Positions 1 through 8,742 of a stretch of DNA of 64,000 bases are shown in pieces (within the stretch, counting starts at the first letter, position 1; each line of letters starts with the position of its first letter). A program made the translations under genes and the position numbers. A model generated the notes under the pieces. That model did not search any database. It had not been told where the DNA came from and saw nothing but the letters and a program-made list of their open reading frames with translations. This stretch comes from JAXHLG01 sp034522495 (GTDB lineage: Bacteria > Patescibacteriota > Minisyncoccia > Moranbacterales > DUUL01). The stretch is taken from NCBI GenBank assembly GCA_034522495.1, contig JAXHLG010000002.1:1244269-1308268 (forward strand), written 5' to 3'.

Positions 1-1114
1 TAAGACCTATCAGGAAGAAAAAGCCAACGGTGTGGACCAAGCCTTCCACTTTCTGACTGACGGGGCTGCCCTTTATTTTCTCTATTGCCAAGAACAGAAT
101 TCTTCCGCCGTCAAGAGCCGGAATCGGCAAGAGATTGATTATGCCGAGGTTGACCGACAAAAGCGCTGTAAATTGCAAAATGTGAGCTATTCCCAGTTTG
201 GTCATTTTCCCCGTTAATACGGCTATGCCCACTGGGCCGGCCACGTCCGATCCCACCGGCTCAGAGATAAAAATTTTAACAATAAGATCTACTAAAAATA
301 CAATAATAGTTACTATCAAGGAAAAGGTTGTCTTGATTCCCATCCAAACAGATTCAAAAAATCCATGTTTAACAAAATCCGTTCTGACTAATTGAACACC
401 CAGCAAGCCCTCGTTTTCCGGAGCTTGCTCCCTTATTTGTGTTGACACCGAAACAATTCCCTCTCCAGGCCTCTTCAGTTTAAGATCCACCTTTTGGCCG
501 GCGTTTTCTTTTATTAATTCTTGAAGCCTGCCTACTTTTTTAATGTCGTCATAACTCTTGCCCTGGGCGGTAGTTAAGGAAATTACCTCGTCTCCCATTT
601 CTATCCCCAGCTCATCAGCCGGAGTGCCGTCCATCACTCTTGCTATTTGAACCTTGGGATCTCTGGCTTCCATTTCATCCGTGATAGACTCGGGAAGCCC
701 CAGCTGAAAAGCGAAAGCAAATAACACCATGGCTAAAACAAAATTCATCCCCACTCCGGCAAAAAGAATCTTAAATCTTTTCCAGGCCGACTGATTGACA
801 AAGCTCTTGGGATCTCCTTGAGACTCCTCCTCACTCTCCCCTCTTATTTTTACAAATCCGCCAAGCGGAATTAGATTAATGGAATAGACTGTCTCATCTT
901 TGTCTTTTTCTTCCTCGCTGATAGTCTTATTGCCAAAGATAAAGCGCCTTTTTCCTTTTTTATCCTTATAAATCCCCACCAGCCTGGGAGGAAAACCAAA
1001 ACCGAATTCTTCCGAAGGCACCCCGTTTCTTTTGGCCACCAAAAAATGCCCGGCTTCATGAACCAAGACCAAAAGACCTAAAATTAATATGAATACAATA
1101 ATCGTTAACGCCAT
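1..1114 (-). CDS. rseP: RseP-type site-2 metalloprotease, 3' end cut by window
   Basis: Membrane zinc metalloprotease of family M50, which cuts transmembrane substrates within the membrane in envelope-stress signalling. I translated the minus strand from the ATG at 1114. A first membrane segment carries HEAGH at about residues 19-23. Next come GGFVKIRG, a PDZ domain with GTPADELGI, and near the end the second active-site motif NLLPIPALDGG. The frame is open to base 1 and already in the last membrane segment, so only a few residues are missing. No Met-initiated ORF of normal length shows here because the stop lies outside. It heads a leftward run of envelope genes. Family assignment is firm; its substrate is unknown. 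Confidence 0.9.
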   Translation of the reverse strand, partial: MALTIIVFILILGLLVLVHEAGHFLVAKRNGVPSEEFGFGFPPRLVGIYKDKKGKRRFIFGNKTISEEEKDKDETVYSINLIPLGGFVKIRGESEEESQGDPKSFVNQSAWKRFKILFAGVGMNFVLAMVLFAFAFQLGLPESITDEMEARDPKVQIARVMDGTPADELGIEMGDEVISLTTAQGKSYDDIKKVGRLQELIKENAGQKVDLKLKRPGEGIVSVSTQIREQAPENEGLLGVQLVRTDFVKHGFFESVWMGIKTTFSLIVTIIVFLVDLIVKIFISEPVGSDVAGPVGIAVLTGKMTKLGIAHILQFTALLSVNLGIINLLPIPALDGGRILFLAIEKIKGSPVSQKVEGLVHTVGFFFLIGL

Positions 1115-1267
1115 TTAATAATTTAAGGATAAAAAAATAACTCAAAACTTAAAACTAACACTCCAAAAATTTTTAGATTTAACGCAAATAATCCTAATTT
1201 ATTTAGAATAATTAGGGCAATTAGAATAATTAGAATAATTTACCTCTAAATCCCATAGATTGAATAG

Positions 1268-1831
1268 TTAAACGGTCTTAATCTCTTCCTCTTTCTTCTT
1301 CTCGATTTCTTCAATTTTTTGATTATATTCATCTACAATTTCCTGAAGGCTTTCTTTGATAGAATATTTCTCGTCTTCAGAAATTTCGCCTTCCTTTTCT
1401 TTTTCTTGAGCTTCATCCCAAAAGTTTTCCCGAATTTTTCTCACCCTGATTCTGGCTTCTTCCGTTTTATGCCCCAACATTTTTACCATTTCGTTCCTTC
1501 GTTCCTCGGTCATAGCCGGCATGTTAATCCTTATCACCTTTCCATCGTTGGTTGGATTAAGTCCCAAGTCGGACTCTTTTACAGCCTTCTCCACGCTGGC
1601 TAGCAAGTTTTTGTCCCAGGGGGTTATTTCAATAGTCTTGGCATCGGGAACATTTATTGTAGCTAAGTGAAGTAAAGGCGTCCTCACACCGAAATAATCC
1701 ACTTTCACATCCTCAACCAAGCCGGAATTGGCTCTGCCGGTTTTTATTTTTTGAATATTTTTTTTAAACTCTTCAATCGCCTGTTCCAGCTCGGGCCTTA
1801 ATTTTTCCACTTCTTTATTTTTTACGCTCAT
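1268..1831 (-). CDS. frr: Ribosome recycling factor
   Basis: With EF-G, splits the post-termination 70S complex so that subunits can be reused. At 187 residues it has normal family length. The signature TGRAN (31-35) lies in the first long helix and the tail is a charged helix, as expected for the three-helix bundle. It sits between the beta-propeller lipoprotein and rseP on the same strand. In many bacteria frr follows tsf and pyrH; neither is here. Confidence 0.96.
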   Translation of the reverse strand: MSVKNKEVEKLRPELEQAIEEFKKNIQKIKTGRANSGLVEDVKVDYFGVRTPLLHLATINVPDAKTIEITPWDKNLLASVEKAVKESDLGLNPTNDGKVIRINMPAMTEERRNEMVKMLGHKTEEARIRVRKIRENFWDEAQEKEKEGEISEDEKYSIKESLQEIVDEYNQKIEEIEKKKEEEIKTV

Positions 1832-1854
1832 AAGATAAATTAATTTTTATATTG

Positions 1855-2907
1855 TTAATTCATGGGAGGCAGAAGATTGAATCCGCTTCCCCGGCTTCTT
1901 GTTCCCAAGTACAGAGTAGAAGGATTGCCCGAATCGGGCTGAATAATGTCCAAGGAAGTATTGATGTCGAATTGAATAGGGGTCCAGGTGTCTCCCCTGT
2001 TGGTCGATTTATAAAATGCCTTGCCCGAAGCGTAATAAATTTCCGAGGGCCTGGCGGGATTGACTGCCAATCCAAAGGAAACCAGCTCTTCCGGCTTGGT
2101 AAGCGTATTAATGATTTCCCAATTTTCACCCCTGTCATTACTCCTTTGCAGTCCATCCGGGGTACTGGCGTAAACCACGCCCTCTCCTTCCGGGCTTGCC
2201 ACGACATTATAAATATTGTTCTTCTCTAAAATTTTATCAAATTCCTCTCCTCTGTTTTCAGTTTTCAGCAACCCGGAAGAATTAGTGGCCAAATACATAA
2301 CCTCGGAGTTTATTTTATCGAATTCAAACTTTCTCACATAACCATCGATCCACTCCAAATTTTTCCAACTGCTTCCTTCGTCAACAGTCTTGAATATGCC
2401 GCCTTTGGTGTTGCTTATATAGATTACTTCATCATTGCCCGGCGCAACTGCCAAAGCCGTAACAAAAGAACCCTCATTTTTTTCCGTGTATATTTCTTCC
2501 CAATTTTCTCCTTCATCGCCGGATTTCAGCACTTTCCCTCTTCCTCCTCTGATAGCCGCAATATAAATCACCTTCCCCGAAGATGTTTTTTTTATTTCGG
2601 TTACCCTGTTAAAACCGGAGTTATCTTTCAGCCAGGTTTCTCCGCCATCTCTGGTCAAATAAAGTCCACTTGATTCCGTCCCCGCAAAAACTTGCCCGGG
2701 GATTCCTTTATCAACTTCCAGCGATATAATGTTTTTGCCAATCAAGTTTACCTCTTCTTCATCGCCCGAGAAATCTTCAAAACTGTTGCCCGAATCAGTA
2801 GATTTATAAAATCCCCCCTCCGGCTTGCCCAGACTGCATCCGGACAAAAAAGTTAAGGCGAAACAGAAAAATAATAAAAAGATAATCCGGCTTAGTCCTT
2901 TTTTCAT
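1855..2907 (-). CDS. Lipoprotein with Asp-box beta-propeller (YCF48/BNR-like)
   Basis: Secreted lipoprotein of 350 residues. An N-terminal hydrophobic segment ends in the lipobox LSGC (about residues 21-24), so it should be lipid-anchored on the outer face of the membrane. The rest holds about seven Asp-box repeats of the form S-x-D-x-G-x-x-W/F, such as STDSGNSF, TRDGGETW, SGDEGENW, SNDRGENW and STNRGDTW. Such repeats close the blades of a beta-propeller, as in YCF48, sortilin and sialidase-like folds. No catalytic residues of a glycosidase can be assigned. It lies downstream of the HtrA-like gene in the same direction, so a role in envelope protein binding or assembly is possible but inferred. 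Confidence 0.8.
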   Translation of the reverse strand: MKKGLSRIIFLLFFCFALTFLSGCSLGKPEGGFYKSTDSGNSFEDFSGDEEEVNLIGKNIISLEVDKGIPGQVFAGTESSGLYLTRDGGETWLKDNSGFNRVTEIKKTSSGKVIYIAAIRGGRGKVLKSGDEGENWEEIYTEKNEGSFVTALAVAPGNDEVIYISNTKGGIFKTVDEGSSWKNLEWIDGYVRKFEFDKINSEVMYLATNSSGLLKTENRGEEFDKILEKNNIYNVVASPEGEGVVYASTPDGLQRSNDRGENWEIINTLTKPEELVSFGLAVNPARPSEIYYASGKAFYKSTNRGDTWTPIQFDINTSLDIIQPDSGNPSTLYLGTRSRGSGFNLLPPMN

Positions 2908-2979
2908 TTTTTGTTTTTAAAAATTAATATGATAAATAGGTACCGGCAGGGGACTCGTCTCTACTATTTTTCTTATTAT

Positions 2980-3017
2980 TTTTTTCCAGGCTTTTCCAAG
3001 GCTAAGCCTGGAAAAAA
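2980..3017. repeat. Inverted repeat between htrA-like gene and lipoprotein gene
   Basis: Arms of 14 bp (2980-2993 and 3004-3017) built on CCAGGCTT/AAGCCTGG. On both strands the stem starts with T and ends with A, so no U-tract follows the stem. It is a hairpin in the transcript rather than a standard intrinsic terminator. Confidence 0.6.
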
Positions 3018-3043
3018 TCAATTCTGTTTTCTGCCGGCAAACA

Positions 3044-4282
3044 CTACTCCAGCTCTGCTTCTGTCTCAATTTTTTCTCCATTTCTTATAATCTCCAGGGA
3101 AATTTTATCGCCCGGCTCATGGGAAGATATAATCTCCGCCAGCGGATTTTGCAGATTCACCTCTTTTCCCCCCGCTTTGGTAATAATATCTCCGATCAAT
3201 ATGCCGGCTTTATCAGCGGGAGAGCCCGTCATGACAGCCAAGCCTTGCTGACCGGAAAAAGAATAAACCAGCGCCCCGCTGTTTACGGGAAGACTGTTCA
3301 AAAGAGCTATCTCCCGGTTTATCGAAAGGTAATAGAGGCCCAGCGTCGGCCTTTGCAAATCGCCGGTTTGAATAATGCCGTCGATTATCGGCTTTATCTG
3401 GTTGATGGGCATAACAAATCCCCTGTATTGGCCATCCTTTTCCACTGCATTGGCTATGCCGACGACATCTCCGTTGAAATCCATCACCGGGCCTCCGATA
3501 TTTTTTTGATCTATTTTCGCGTTTACAAGCAAAGCTCCTTCCATCTTCTCGGAAGAGGAAAGTTCTGAATTCAGCAGAGTGAAGGTTTTATCCCTTTCTT
3601 GAATCACTCCGGAAGAAAAGGTGTTTTGATATTCTCCTCCAGCATTTCCACAAACAACAGCTTTTTCTCCCATCTCCAATTTTTCGGAATCTCCGAGTGC
3701 TGGGATGGGAAGATTGTCGGCATCTATCTTGTAAAAAACAAGGTTGCTATACGGATCAACGGCCTTCAACTCGGCTTGGTATTCCTTGCCGTTTTTCGCT
3801 AATACCCTGTGTTGGTAATCGCTTTCTTGAATTGATTTTTCAACTTCCCGCTTAGATAACTCCTCTTGTTCTTTAATCAAATCATCCATAACACTAACAA
3901 TCAGACCGTCCCCCGTCAAAATCAAACCGGTTTTGATGTTTTTTTGGATATCCTCGCTTGATCGAATCCTGTTTTTGAAGATGTTGCTTTTTTCGTTGGA
4001 ACCATCTTCTTTGAAAGTTATTACACTAACCACCGAAGGCAAGACGCCTTGAGCAATATTGGATACTGAATAGTCCTCTTGAACTCTAACTTGCTCTGTT
4101 TTTCTTATAATAGTTACCTGCTCGTTAGCTTTTTTGAATAAATCATACTTTTGCAGGGATTCAAAGCCGGAAAGCCAGGGCATCACAAATCTTTCTCCAA
4201 AAACGCCGGCCAGCCCTCCCAATACAAAAATAACGATTATAATAAGAAAGTATTTAACCAGCTTGCAGAACTTTTTAAACAT
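3044..4282 (-). CDS. HtrA/DegP-like protein without catalytic triad, with PDZ
   Basis: Membrane-anchored member of the trypsin-like HtrA family: one N-terminal membrane segment (about 11-30), a protease-like domain (about 75-305) and a C-terminal PDZ domain (about 312-412). In active HtrA the triad lies in TNNHV, DPxTDLAV and GNSGGP. Here the matching stretches read IVSVMDDL (about 128-135), DPYSNLVF (about 176-183) and KNIGGP (260-265). His, Asp and Ser therefore appear replaced by Asp, Asn and Ile. The fold elements around them (VLPSVVSV, GDVVGIANAV) are kept. It is probably a pseudoprotease that binds unfolded or C-terminal peptides. Next to rseP and a propeller lipoprotein, an envelope quality-control role is inferred. 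Confidence 0.8.
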   Translation of the reverse strand: MFKKFCKLVKYFLIIIVIFVLGGLAGVFGERFVMPWLSGFESLQKYDLFKKANEQVTIIRKTEQVRVQEDYSVSNIAQGVLPSVVSVITFKEDGSNEKSNIFKNRIRSSEDIQKNIKTGLILTGDGLIVSVMDDLIKEQEELSKREVEKSIQESDYQHRVLAKNGKEYQAELKAVDPYSNLVFYKIDADNLPIPALGDSEKLEMGEKAVVCGNAGGEYQNTFSSGVIQERDKTFTLLNSELSSSEKMEGALLVNAKIDQKNIGGPVMDFNGDVVGIANAVEKDGQYRGFVMPINQIKPIIDGIIQTGDLQRPTLGLYYLSINREIALLNSLPVNSGALVYSFSGQQGLAVMTGSPADKAGILIGDIITKAGGKEVNLQNPLAEIISSHEPGDKISLEIIRNGEKIETEAELE

Positions 4283-4338
4283 GGTTTTTTATCACTGATT
4301 TAGAATAAGCTTCCACCAATTGACGCGGGAAACAGGAA

Positions 4339-5154
4339 TTAAACCACCAAATGCCATTGAGCGCTCAACAATATTCCGGCTAAAAGCAAAGCGCCTAGGG
4401 ACAAATTAAAAGCGATTCTTTTGCCGGACAACTCCCCCCTTAAATAAACTCTCGCCAAATCCCACAACTCATAAAAAATTATAAGCCCGGATGCCCCTAA
4501 TGTCAAATAACTGAAGGGCCAAAAAATAATTCCCCACAGCAATTGAGAAATTGAAAAAGACAAAACCAGAGAAAGAAAAATAACCGAGACAAAGCTTAGA
4601 TTTTCTTTCCGACAGCAAATAGAGCCTTTTCTCGCGCCTTTAAAGGCAGCTTTCTTCTCCCTTTTTTTTCTATCCAGCACGCATATAAAAAAGGAGGGCA
4701 AACTAATAAAAAAAACGGCAGCCAAAAGAAACAACATCATAATCCAGTTTTCAATTTGATAATTCAAAAACCAAGCAAAAGCCGAAGTCAGCCAAAAAAA
4801 AGCCGTTGCTATGGTAGCTAGATTCACCATCCCCAAGGCTGTTTGGTCGCAGCTGTAATATCTCAATCTATACCCTCCCAAGATGGTTAAATAATATGTT
4901 GCGGAGGACAAAATTATAAATATCTGCTGCTCCCAAAAATGATCAACAAAAAAAAGCAGCGTTAGCGCTCCAAAACTCAAAAAGAAGGGCAGCGCCACGA
5001 AGCGGGGCTTTTTGGTAAGAGGCCAAATAATTAAAACAGTGAAAATGATCAAAAACCAAGCCGCCACATCCATCCAATAATACCTCAAGACAAGCGCTTC
5101 AAGGGCTAAAAAAAAGACTAGCGTATAAATCAAAGGCTGAAAATAAAAAAGCAT
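4339..5154 (-). CDS. Polytopic membrane protein, unknown
   Basis: A 271-residue protein made almost wholly of hydrophobic segments, about eight membrane spans, split by a basic loop near residues 160-180. I recognise no motif or family. It lies 57 bp downstream of the HtrA-like gene in the same direction and is followed by an AT-rich repeat array. It may share the htrA transcript. Confidence 0.6.
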   Translation of the reverse strand: MLFYFQPLIYTLVFFLALEALVLRYYWMDVAAWFLIIFTVLIIWPLTKKPRFVALPFFLSFGALTLLFFVDHFWEQQIFIILSSATYYLTILGGYRLRYYSCDQTALGMVNLATIATAFFWLTSAFAWFLNYQIENWIMMLFLLAAVFFISLPSFFICVLDRKKREKKAAFKGARKGSICCRKENLSFVSVIFLSLVLSFSISQLLWGIIFWPFSYLTLGASGLIIFYELWDLARVYLRGELSGKRIAFNLSLGALLLAGILLSAQWHLVV

Positions 5155-5160
5155 GGAGAA

Positions 5161-5460
5161 TTATATCATGTTAACATATTATCATTTTAACATTTTAACA
5201 TGTTATCATATTATCATGTTATCATTTTAACATTTTAACATGTTATCGAAGCTACTGAAGAATATAGAAATCTCCTTGAAACGTCATTCTGATGAAAATC
5301 AGAATCTCCTTGAATAAGCCATTTTTGCAAATTTATAGATTCTGAATCCCGTCAAAGCCGGACACAGCCCGTCAAAGCCGGGTAAACAAGTTCAGGATGA
5401 CATTCTTCAGTGGTTTCATTATCATTTTAACATGTTATCATGTTAACATGTTAACATTTT
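5161..5460. repeat. AT-rich array of TTAACAT/TTATCAT words, split by element E
   Basis: Runs of TTAACATTTTAACATGTTATCAT-like words fill 5161-5247 and resume at 5419-5460. Element E sits between the halves. Similar words occur near 11140, 11355, 13497 and 26200. There are no spacers of even length, so this is not a CRISPR. Confidence 0.7.
5248..5418 (+). mobile_element. Element E copy 1, non-autonomous, 5-bp TSD
   Basis: A 171-bp segment flanked by direct repeats TTATC (5243-5247 and 5419-5423). The ends are inverted: GAAGCTACTGAAGA at the left and TCTTCAGTGGTTTC at the right. The inside has a small hairpin around ATTCTGATGAAAATCAGAAT and the stretch AATAAGCCATTTTTGC. A second copy lies at 20038-20254. 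It encodes nothing. Confidence 0.72.
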
Positions 5461-5513
5461 AGAAAAGGAGGTTTCTCAGAAAAATTATTAAAATCCCTGA
5501 TAAAAATGAATCA

Positions 5514-6536
5514 TCATTTGGCCAGTATAGTTTTCTTGTACACTTCCAAGTTGTCCAGCGCCACTCCGGCTCCTTTGGCTACGCACAAAAGAGGATCATC
5601 GGCCGGGTAGCAAGGAACGCCGGTCATCCTGGTTATGTATTGGTCCAAATTTCTCAACAAAGCGCCGCCGCCGGAAAGAACCATGCCCTTATCCATCACA
5701 TCGGCCGCCAGCTCCGGAGGAGTTTCCTGCAAAACCTTTTTCACCGCCTCCACGATTTCCTTTAACTCTTCCTGAATGGCTTCGGTGACTTCATTGGAAG
5801 ATATTCTAATATTCCTGGGAAGGCCGCCCATTAAATCCCTGCCCCTAACTTCAATGTATTTTTCATTCACTTGAGGTATAGCGCTGCCTACCGCCACCTT
5901 GATTTCCTCGGCAGTTCTTTCCCCCACGGCCAATCCGTTCCTTTTTTTAATATAATTGGCTATGGCATTGTCAATTTTATTCCCTCCCACTCTCGCGCTG
6001 CAGGAAGAAACCACTCCTCCGAGAGAAATAATGGCGACTTCGGAAGTGCCACCTCCTATGTCGATTATCATATTGCCGGAAGGACTGTTTACCGGTATGC
6101 CCGCTCCAATAGCCGCTAACACAGGCTCTTTCACTACGTAGGCGTTCTTGGCTCCTGCCTTGTTGGTCGCTTCCACCACCGCTCTCCGTTCGGTGGAAGT
6201 AACTCCGGCGGGAATTGAAACCAAAATATCGGGCCTTATCAATCTAATCCTGGGACTAACTTTATTGACAAAATACCTTATCATGGCCTCCGTCACCTTG
6301 TAGTCGGCAATCACCCCGTCCTTCAACGGCCGGTGAGCAACAATGGTCTCAGGAGTTCTTCCGATCATCTCTTTGGCTTCATTTCCCACCGCCAAAACTT
6401 TGTAGTCATTAACGCTCACAGCCACCACCGAGGGTTCATTTATTATAATTCCTTTTTTGGGAACAAAAACAAGAGTATTGGCAGTTCCCAAGTCAATACC
6501 CACCTTGCTTAAAAAAAATTTGGAAAAATTTTTCAT
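5514..6536 (-). CDS. mreB: Rod shape-determining protein MreB
   Basis: Actin-like ATPase that forms membrane-bound filaments guiding cell-wall synthesis. At 340 residues it has full length. The phosphate-1 motif GIDLGTANT lies at 13-21, phosphate-2 IDIGGGTSE near 160, and the adenosine motif LSGGGALL near 290. MreC, MreD, PBP2 and RodA are not adjacent. ybeY lies 12 bp upstream on the same strand, though the order of transcription is ybeY then mreB. Confidence 0.96.
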   Translation of the reverse strand: MKNFSKFFLSKVGIDLGTANTLVFVPKKGIIINEPSVVAVSVNDYKVLAVGNEAKEMIGRTPETIVAHRPLKDGVIADYKVTEAMIRYFVNKVSPRIRLIRPDILVSIPAGVTSTERRAVVEATNKAGAKNAYVVKEPVLAAIGAGIPVNSPSGNMIIDIGGGTSEVAIISLGGVVSSCSARVGGNKIDNAIANYIKKRNGLAVGERTAEEIKVAVGSAIPQVNEKYIEVRGRDLMGGLPRNIRISSNEVTEAIQEELKEIVEAVKKVLQETPPELAADVMDKGMVLSGGGALLRNLDQYITRMTGVPCYPADDPLLCVAKGAGVALDNLEVYKKTILAK

Positions 6537-6547
6537 TTATTTGAAAT

Positions 6548-6961
6548 TTATTCTAAAAATTTTTTTTGCAACCCAAACATTTTTTTTCCGTGATTAAAGC
6601 CATACACGTGTAAAAGACTGTGAATAAGCACTTCTTCCAACTCCGCCTCGAAGGATTTTCCGCTGTTGCAAGCGTTTTCTTTTATCGCTTCCGGCGCCAA
6701 GACAACCTCGCCCTCCACGCTTCTCTTGTCTTTATTATAACAAAAAGACAAAACATCGGTAGGCCCGCTTTTTTTTCTATAACTTTCATTCAATCTTGCA
6801 ATTTCGTCTTTGCCGACCAGGGCAACGCTTAAAGAAAAACTCAAATCCTCCCGTGATTTTTCTTCTTTCAATAGAAACTCTATCCCTTTTTTCAGGGATT
6901 CTTTTATAAATTTTTCCGCCTTGTACCCTTTGGTTTTGTCGATTATGTCAATGTTATGCAT
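6548..6961 (-). CDS. ybeY: Endoribonuclease YbeY
   Basis: Zinc-dependent RNase for 16S rRNA 3'-end maturation and ribosome quality control. The zinc site HSLLHVYGFNH is complete, with three His at spacing 4 and 6. I chose the ATG at 6961, giving about 138 residues, because NIDIIDKT after it lines up with the usual YbeY start. The frame stays open upstream to a TTG at 7000, but no Shine-Dalgarno sequence supports that start. It lies between a YqeY-like gene and mreB. Confidence 0.88.
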   Translation of the reverse strand: MHNIDIIDKTKGYKAEKFIKESLKKGIEFLLKEEKSREDLSFSLSVALVGKDEIARLNESYRKKSGPTDVLSFCYNKDKRSVEGEVVLAPEAIKENACNSGKSFEAELEEVLIHSLLHVYGFNHGKKMFGLQKKFLE

Positions 6962-7045
6962 ATACACTAAACGACTGCGAAATTTATCCTTGAAATTCAA
7001 AAAGGATAAACGCTCGCAGCCGCAAAGTTAATTCTTCCAAAACGA

Positions 7046-7498
7046 TTATTGAAGAAGTTTTTGGGCTATTTCTCGAACCTTTCCCCCGTCGGCGGCGCCC
7101 TTCAGCTCTTGCATGGCTCTGCCCATAACTTTCCCCAAATCAGACGGCCCGGAAGCCCCCTGTTCCTCTATAATGGCTTTAACTTTTTCTTCCACTGCTT
7201 CGCTGCTCATTTGCTCGGGCAAATATTCCTTGATAAATTCCGCTTCTTTTTGCTCTTTTTCAGCCAAGTCGTTTCTGCCCCCATTTTGGTATTGATCAAC
7301 AGCGTCCTCTCTTTGCTTTAAAGCCTTTTTGACAACGCCAATGGTTTCTTCATCGCTCAGGCCTTCCTCTCTCTTCCCCAGCTCTATTTCCTTATTTTTA
7401 ATTTCGGAATTTAAGCTCGACAAAACAGCTTTTCTCTCTTTTTCTCCCTGGCGAAAAGCTTCCTTGAAATCTTCCACTATTTTATCTTTGATTTTCAT
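7046..7498 (-). CDS. GatB/YqeY domain protein
   Basis: Small helical protein of 150 residues with the YqeY layout: a charged N-terminal helical half and a C-terminal three-helix domain containing GKVMGRAM and GAADGGKVREIAQKLL. This domain is shared with the tail of GatB, which binds tRNA for amidation, but free YqeY proteins have no settled function. It lies downstream of rpsU in the same direction, a frequent pairing (rpsU-yqeY) in bacteria. Confidence 0.9.
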   Translation of the reverse strand: MKIKDKIVEDFKEAFRQGEKERKAVLSSLNSEIKNKEIELGKREEGLSDEETIGVVKKALKQREDAVDQYQNGGRNDLAEKEQKEAEFIKEYLPEQMSSEAVEEKVKAIIEEQGASGPSDLGKVMGRAMQELKGAADGGKVREIAQKLLQ

Positions 7499-7551
7499 AT
7501 TTTTAAAATACAGATATTGAACAAGATTTAAATACTGTTGCTTCGCAGGCC

Positions 7552-7815
7552 CTATTTGAGATCGCTGGAGATTCTTTTTTTAATATCTTTGAATTTCTCC
7601 TCGTCAAATGTTCCTTTTTTCCTCAGCTTATCAGCCTCTTCTCTGACTTTGCTTCGATAAATCGCGTCTTCCTTCTTTTGTCTCTTGTTCTTTTTCTTGT
7701 CCATATATCGAGTCCTGCGGGCTTTTAATAAAACCCCGCTTTCCTGCATTCTTCTGGAAAACCTTCTGATGAGGCTTTCGGATGTCTCTTTATCCTTTTT
7801 TTTGACTTCCACCAT
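7552..7815 (-). CDS. rpsU: Ribosomal protein bS21
   Basis: Very basic 87-residue protein of the small subunit, near the anti-Shine-Dalgarno end of 16S rRNA. The core ESLIRRFSRRMQESGVL and the following basic stretch are typical. The C-terminus carries an extra charged helical tail of about 25 residues beyond the classic S21. A strong ribosome binding site (GGGAGG) lies about 7 bases before the ATG. Confidence 0.9.
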   Translation of the reverse strand: MVEVKKKDKETSESLIRRFSRRMQESGVLLKARRTRYMDKKKNKRQKKEDAIYRSKVREEADKLRKKGTFDEEKFKDIKKRISSDLK

Positions 7816-8082
7816 AACTCAACCTCCCTTCTAATTAATATAGTTATTAACTTAAATTGCTCATTCTTATTCAACCTTGAAATTTTTCAGGAAAAAACTC
7901 ATTCGCACATATTTAGATATGTATTATGAAGCAAGTATTATGTATCCTGCTTTTTCAAAAATAAATAAAAAGCAAAAAATATAATCAAACGCTAACCCGC
8001 CAAAAAATTAATTTGCAATTTTTAATTTTAAACTTAAATTGATTGGCTCGTCTGTTGAAAATTTCTAATTGAAAACCACGCC

Positions 8083-8457
8083 TTATCCCATATCAACCGG
8101 CTCAATACCCTCTCTTAATTTAGCTCCTCCAAGCAAGTGCAAGTGAATGTGGGGTATTTCCTGGCCGCCGTGTTTTCCCGTTCTTATTAGAAGTTTATAC
8201 CCATTTTTGTCAATTCCCTTTTCTTGAGCTATCTTCCTGGCAACCATTATCAGACGGCCCATAAGTTTCTCATTTTCTTCGTTTTCTGTCAAGTCATTCA
8301 CGGATTCAATGTGTTTTTTGGGTATAATCAAAACATGGACCGGAGCTATGGGATAAGCATCCGGAAACGCGATTGCCTTATCATCTTCAAAGACAATTTC
8401 GGCCGGTATTTCTTTGTCTCTTATTTTGCAAAAAATGCACTCTTTTTCTTTTTTCAT
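8083..8457 (-). CDS. HIT family nucleotide hydrolase (Hint-like)
   Basis: Histidine-triad protein that hydrolyses nucleoside phosphoramidates or related nucleotides. The triad IPHIHLHLLGG is intact, preceded by a zinc-type CIFC near the N-terminus and HVLIIPKKH. I set the start at the ATG at 8457; the open frame reaches four codons further to a TTG at 8469 without support. It stands alone between two repeat-bearing gaps. Confidence 0.92.
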   Translation of the reverse strand: MKKEKECIFCKIRDKEIPAEIVFEDDKAIAFPDAYPIAPVHVLIIPKKHIESVNDLTENEENEKLMGRLIMVARKIAQEKGIDKNGYKLLIRTGKHGGQEIPHIHLHLLGGAKLREGIEPVDMG

Positions 8458-8588
8458 AAATAAATTCAATACAACTGTTTACGTTTTCATTTTAATTTAA
8501 ACGCGAAGCAATGATCAATTGACAATTAATAGCGTTGTTGGTTCCCAATAGATTAAAAGTTAAATCTTTGAAAAATATTGTCTAAATA

Positions 8589-8742
8589 GGGGCTGCTGAT
8601 TTTTGAAAAAAATCTGCTGCTCCCGTTCTGCGGGAAAAAATTATTTTAATCAAAATCCCACAAATAAGGCAAAATAATTTTTCCCACCGCTTTAAAGATA
8701 TAAATATTTTACCTTATTTGCCCCGCATTGCGGGGCAGGCCC
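8589..8742 (-). mobile_element. Element D copy 1, 6-bp TSD TAAATA
   Basis: A 154-bp element between direct repeats TAAATA (8583-8588 and 8743-8748). The left end begins GGGGCTG and the right end closes CAGGCCC, a short imperfect inverted repeat. A GC hairpin (GCCCCGCATTGCGGGGC) sits near the right end. The second copy is at 28294-28436 in the opposite orientation. It abuts the hisS stop codon; the TAG would also be formed without the insertion. Confidence 0.7.

Noticed and set aside
2980..3017. Hairpin as intrinsic terminator
   Set aside because: The stem begins with T and ends with A on both strands, so no U-tract follows.
5161..5460. AT-rich array as a CRISPR
   Set aside because: Words vary in spacing, there are no unique spacers and no cas genes.
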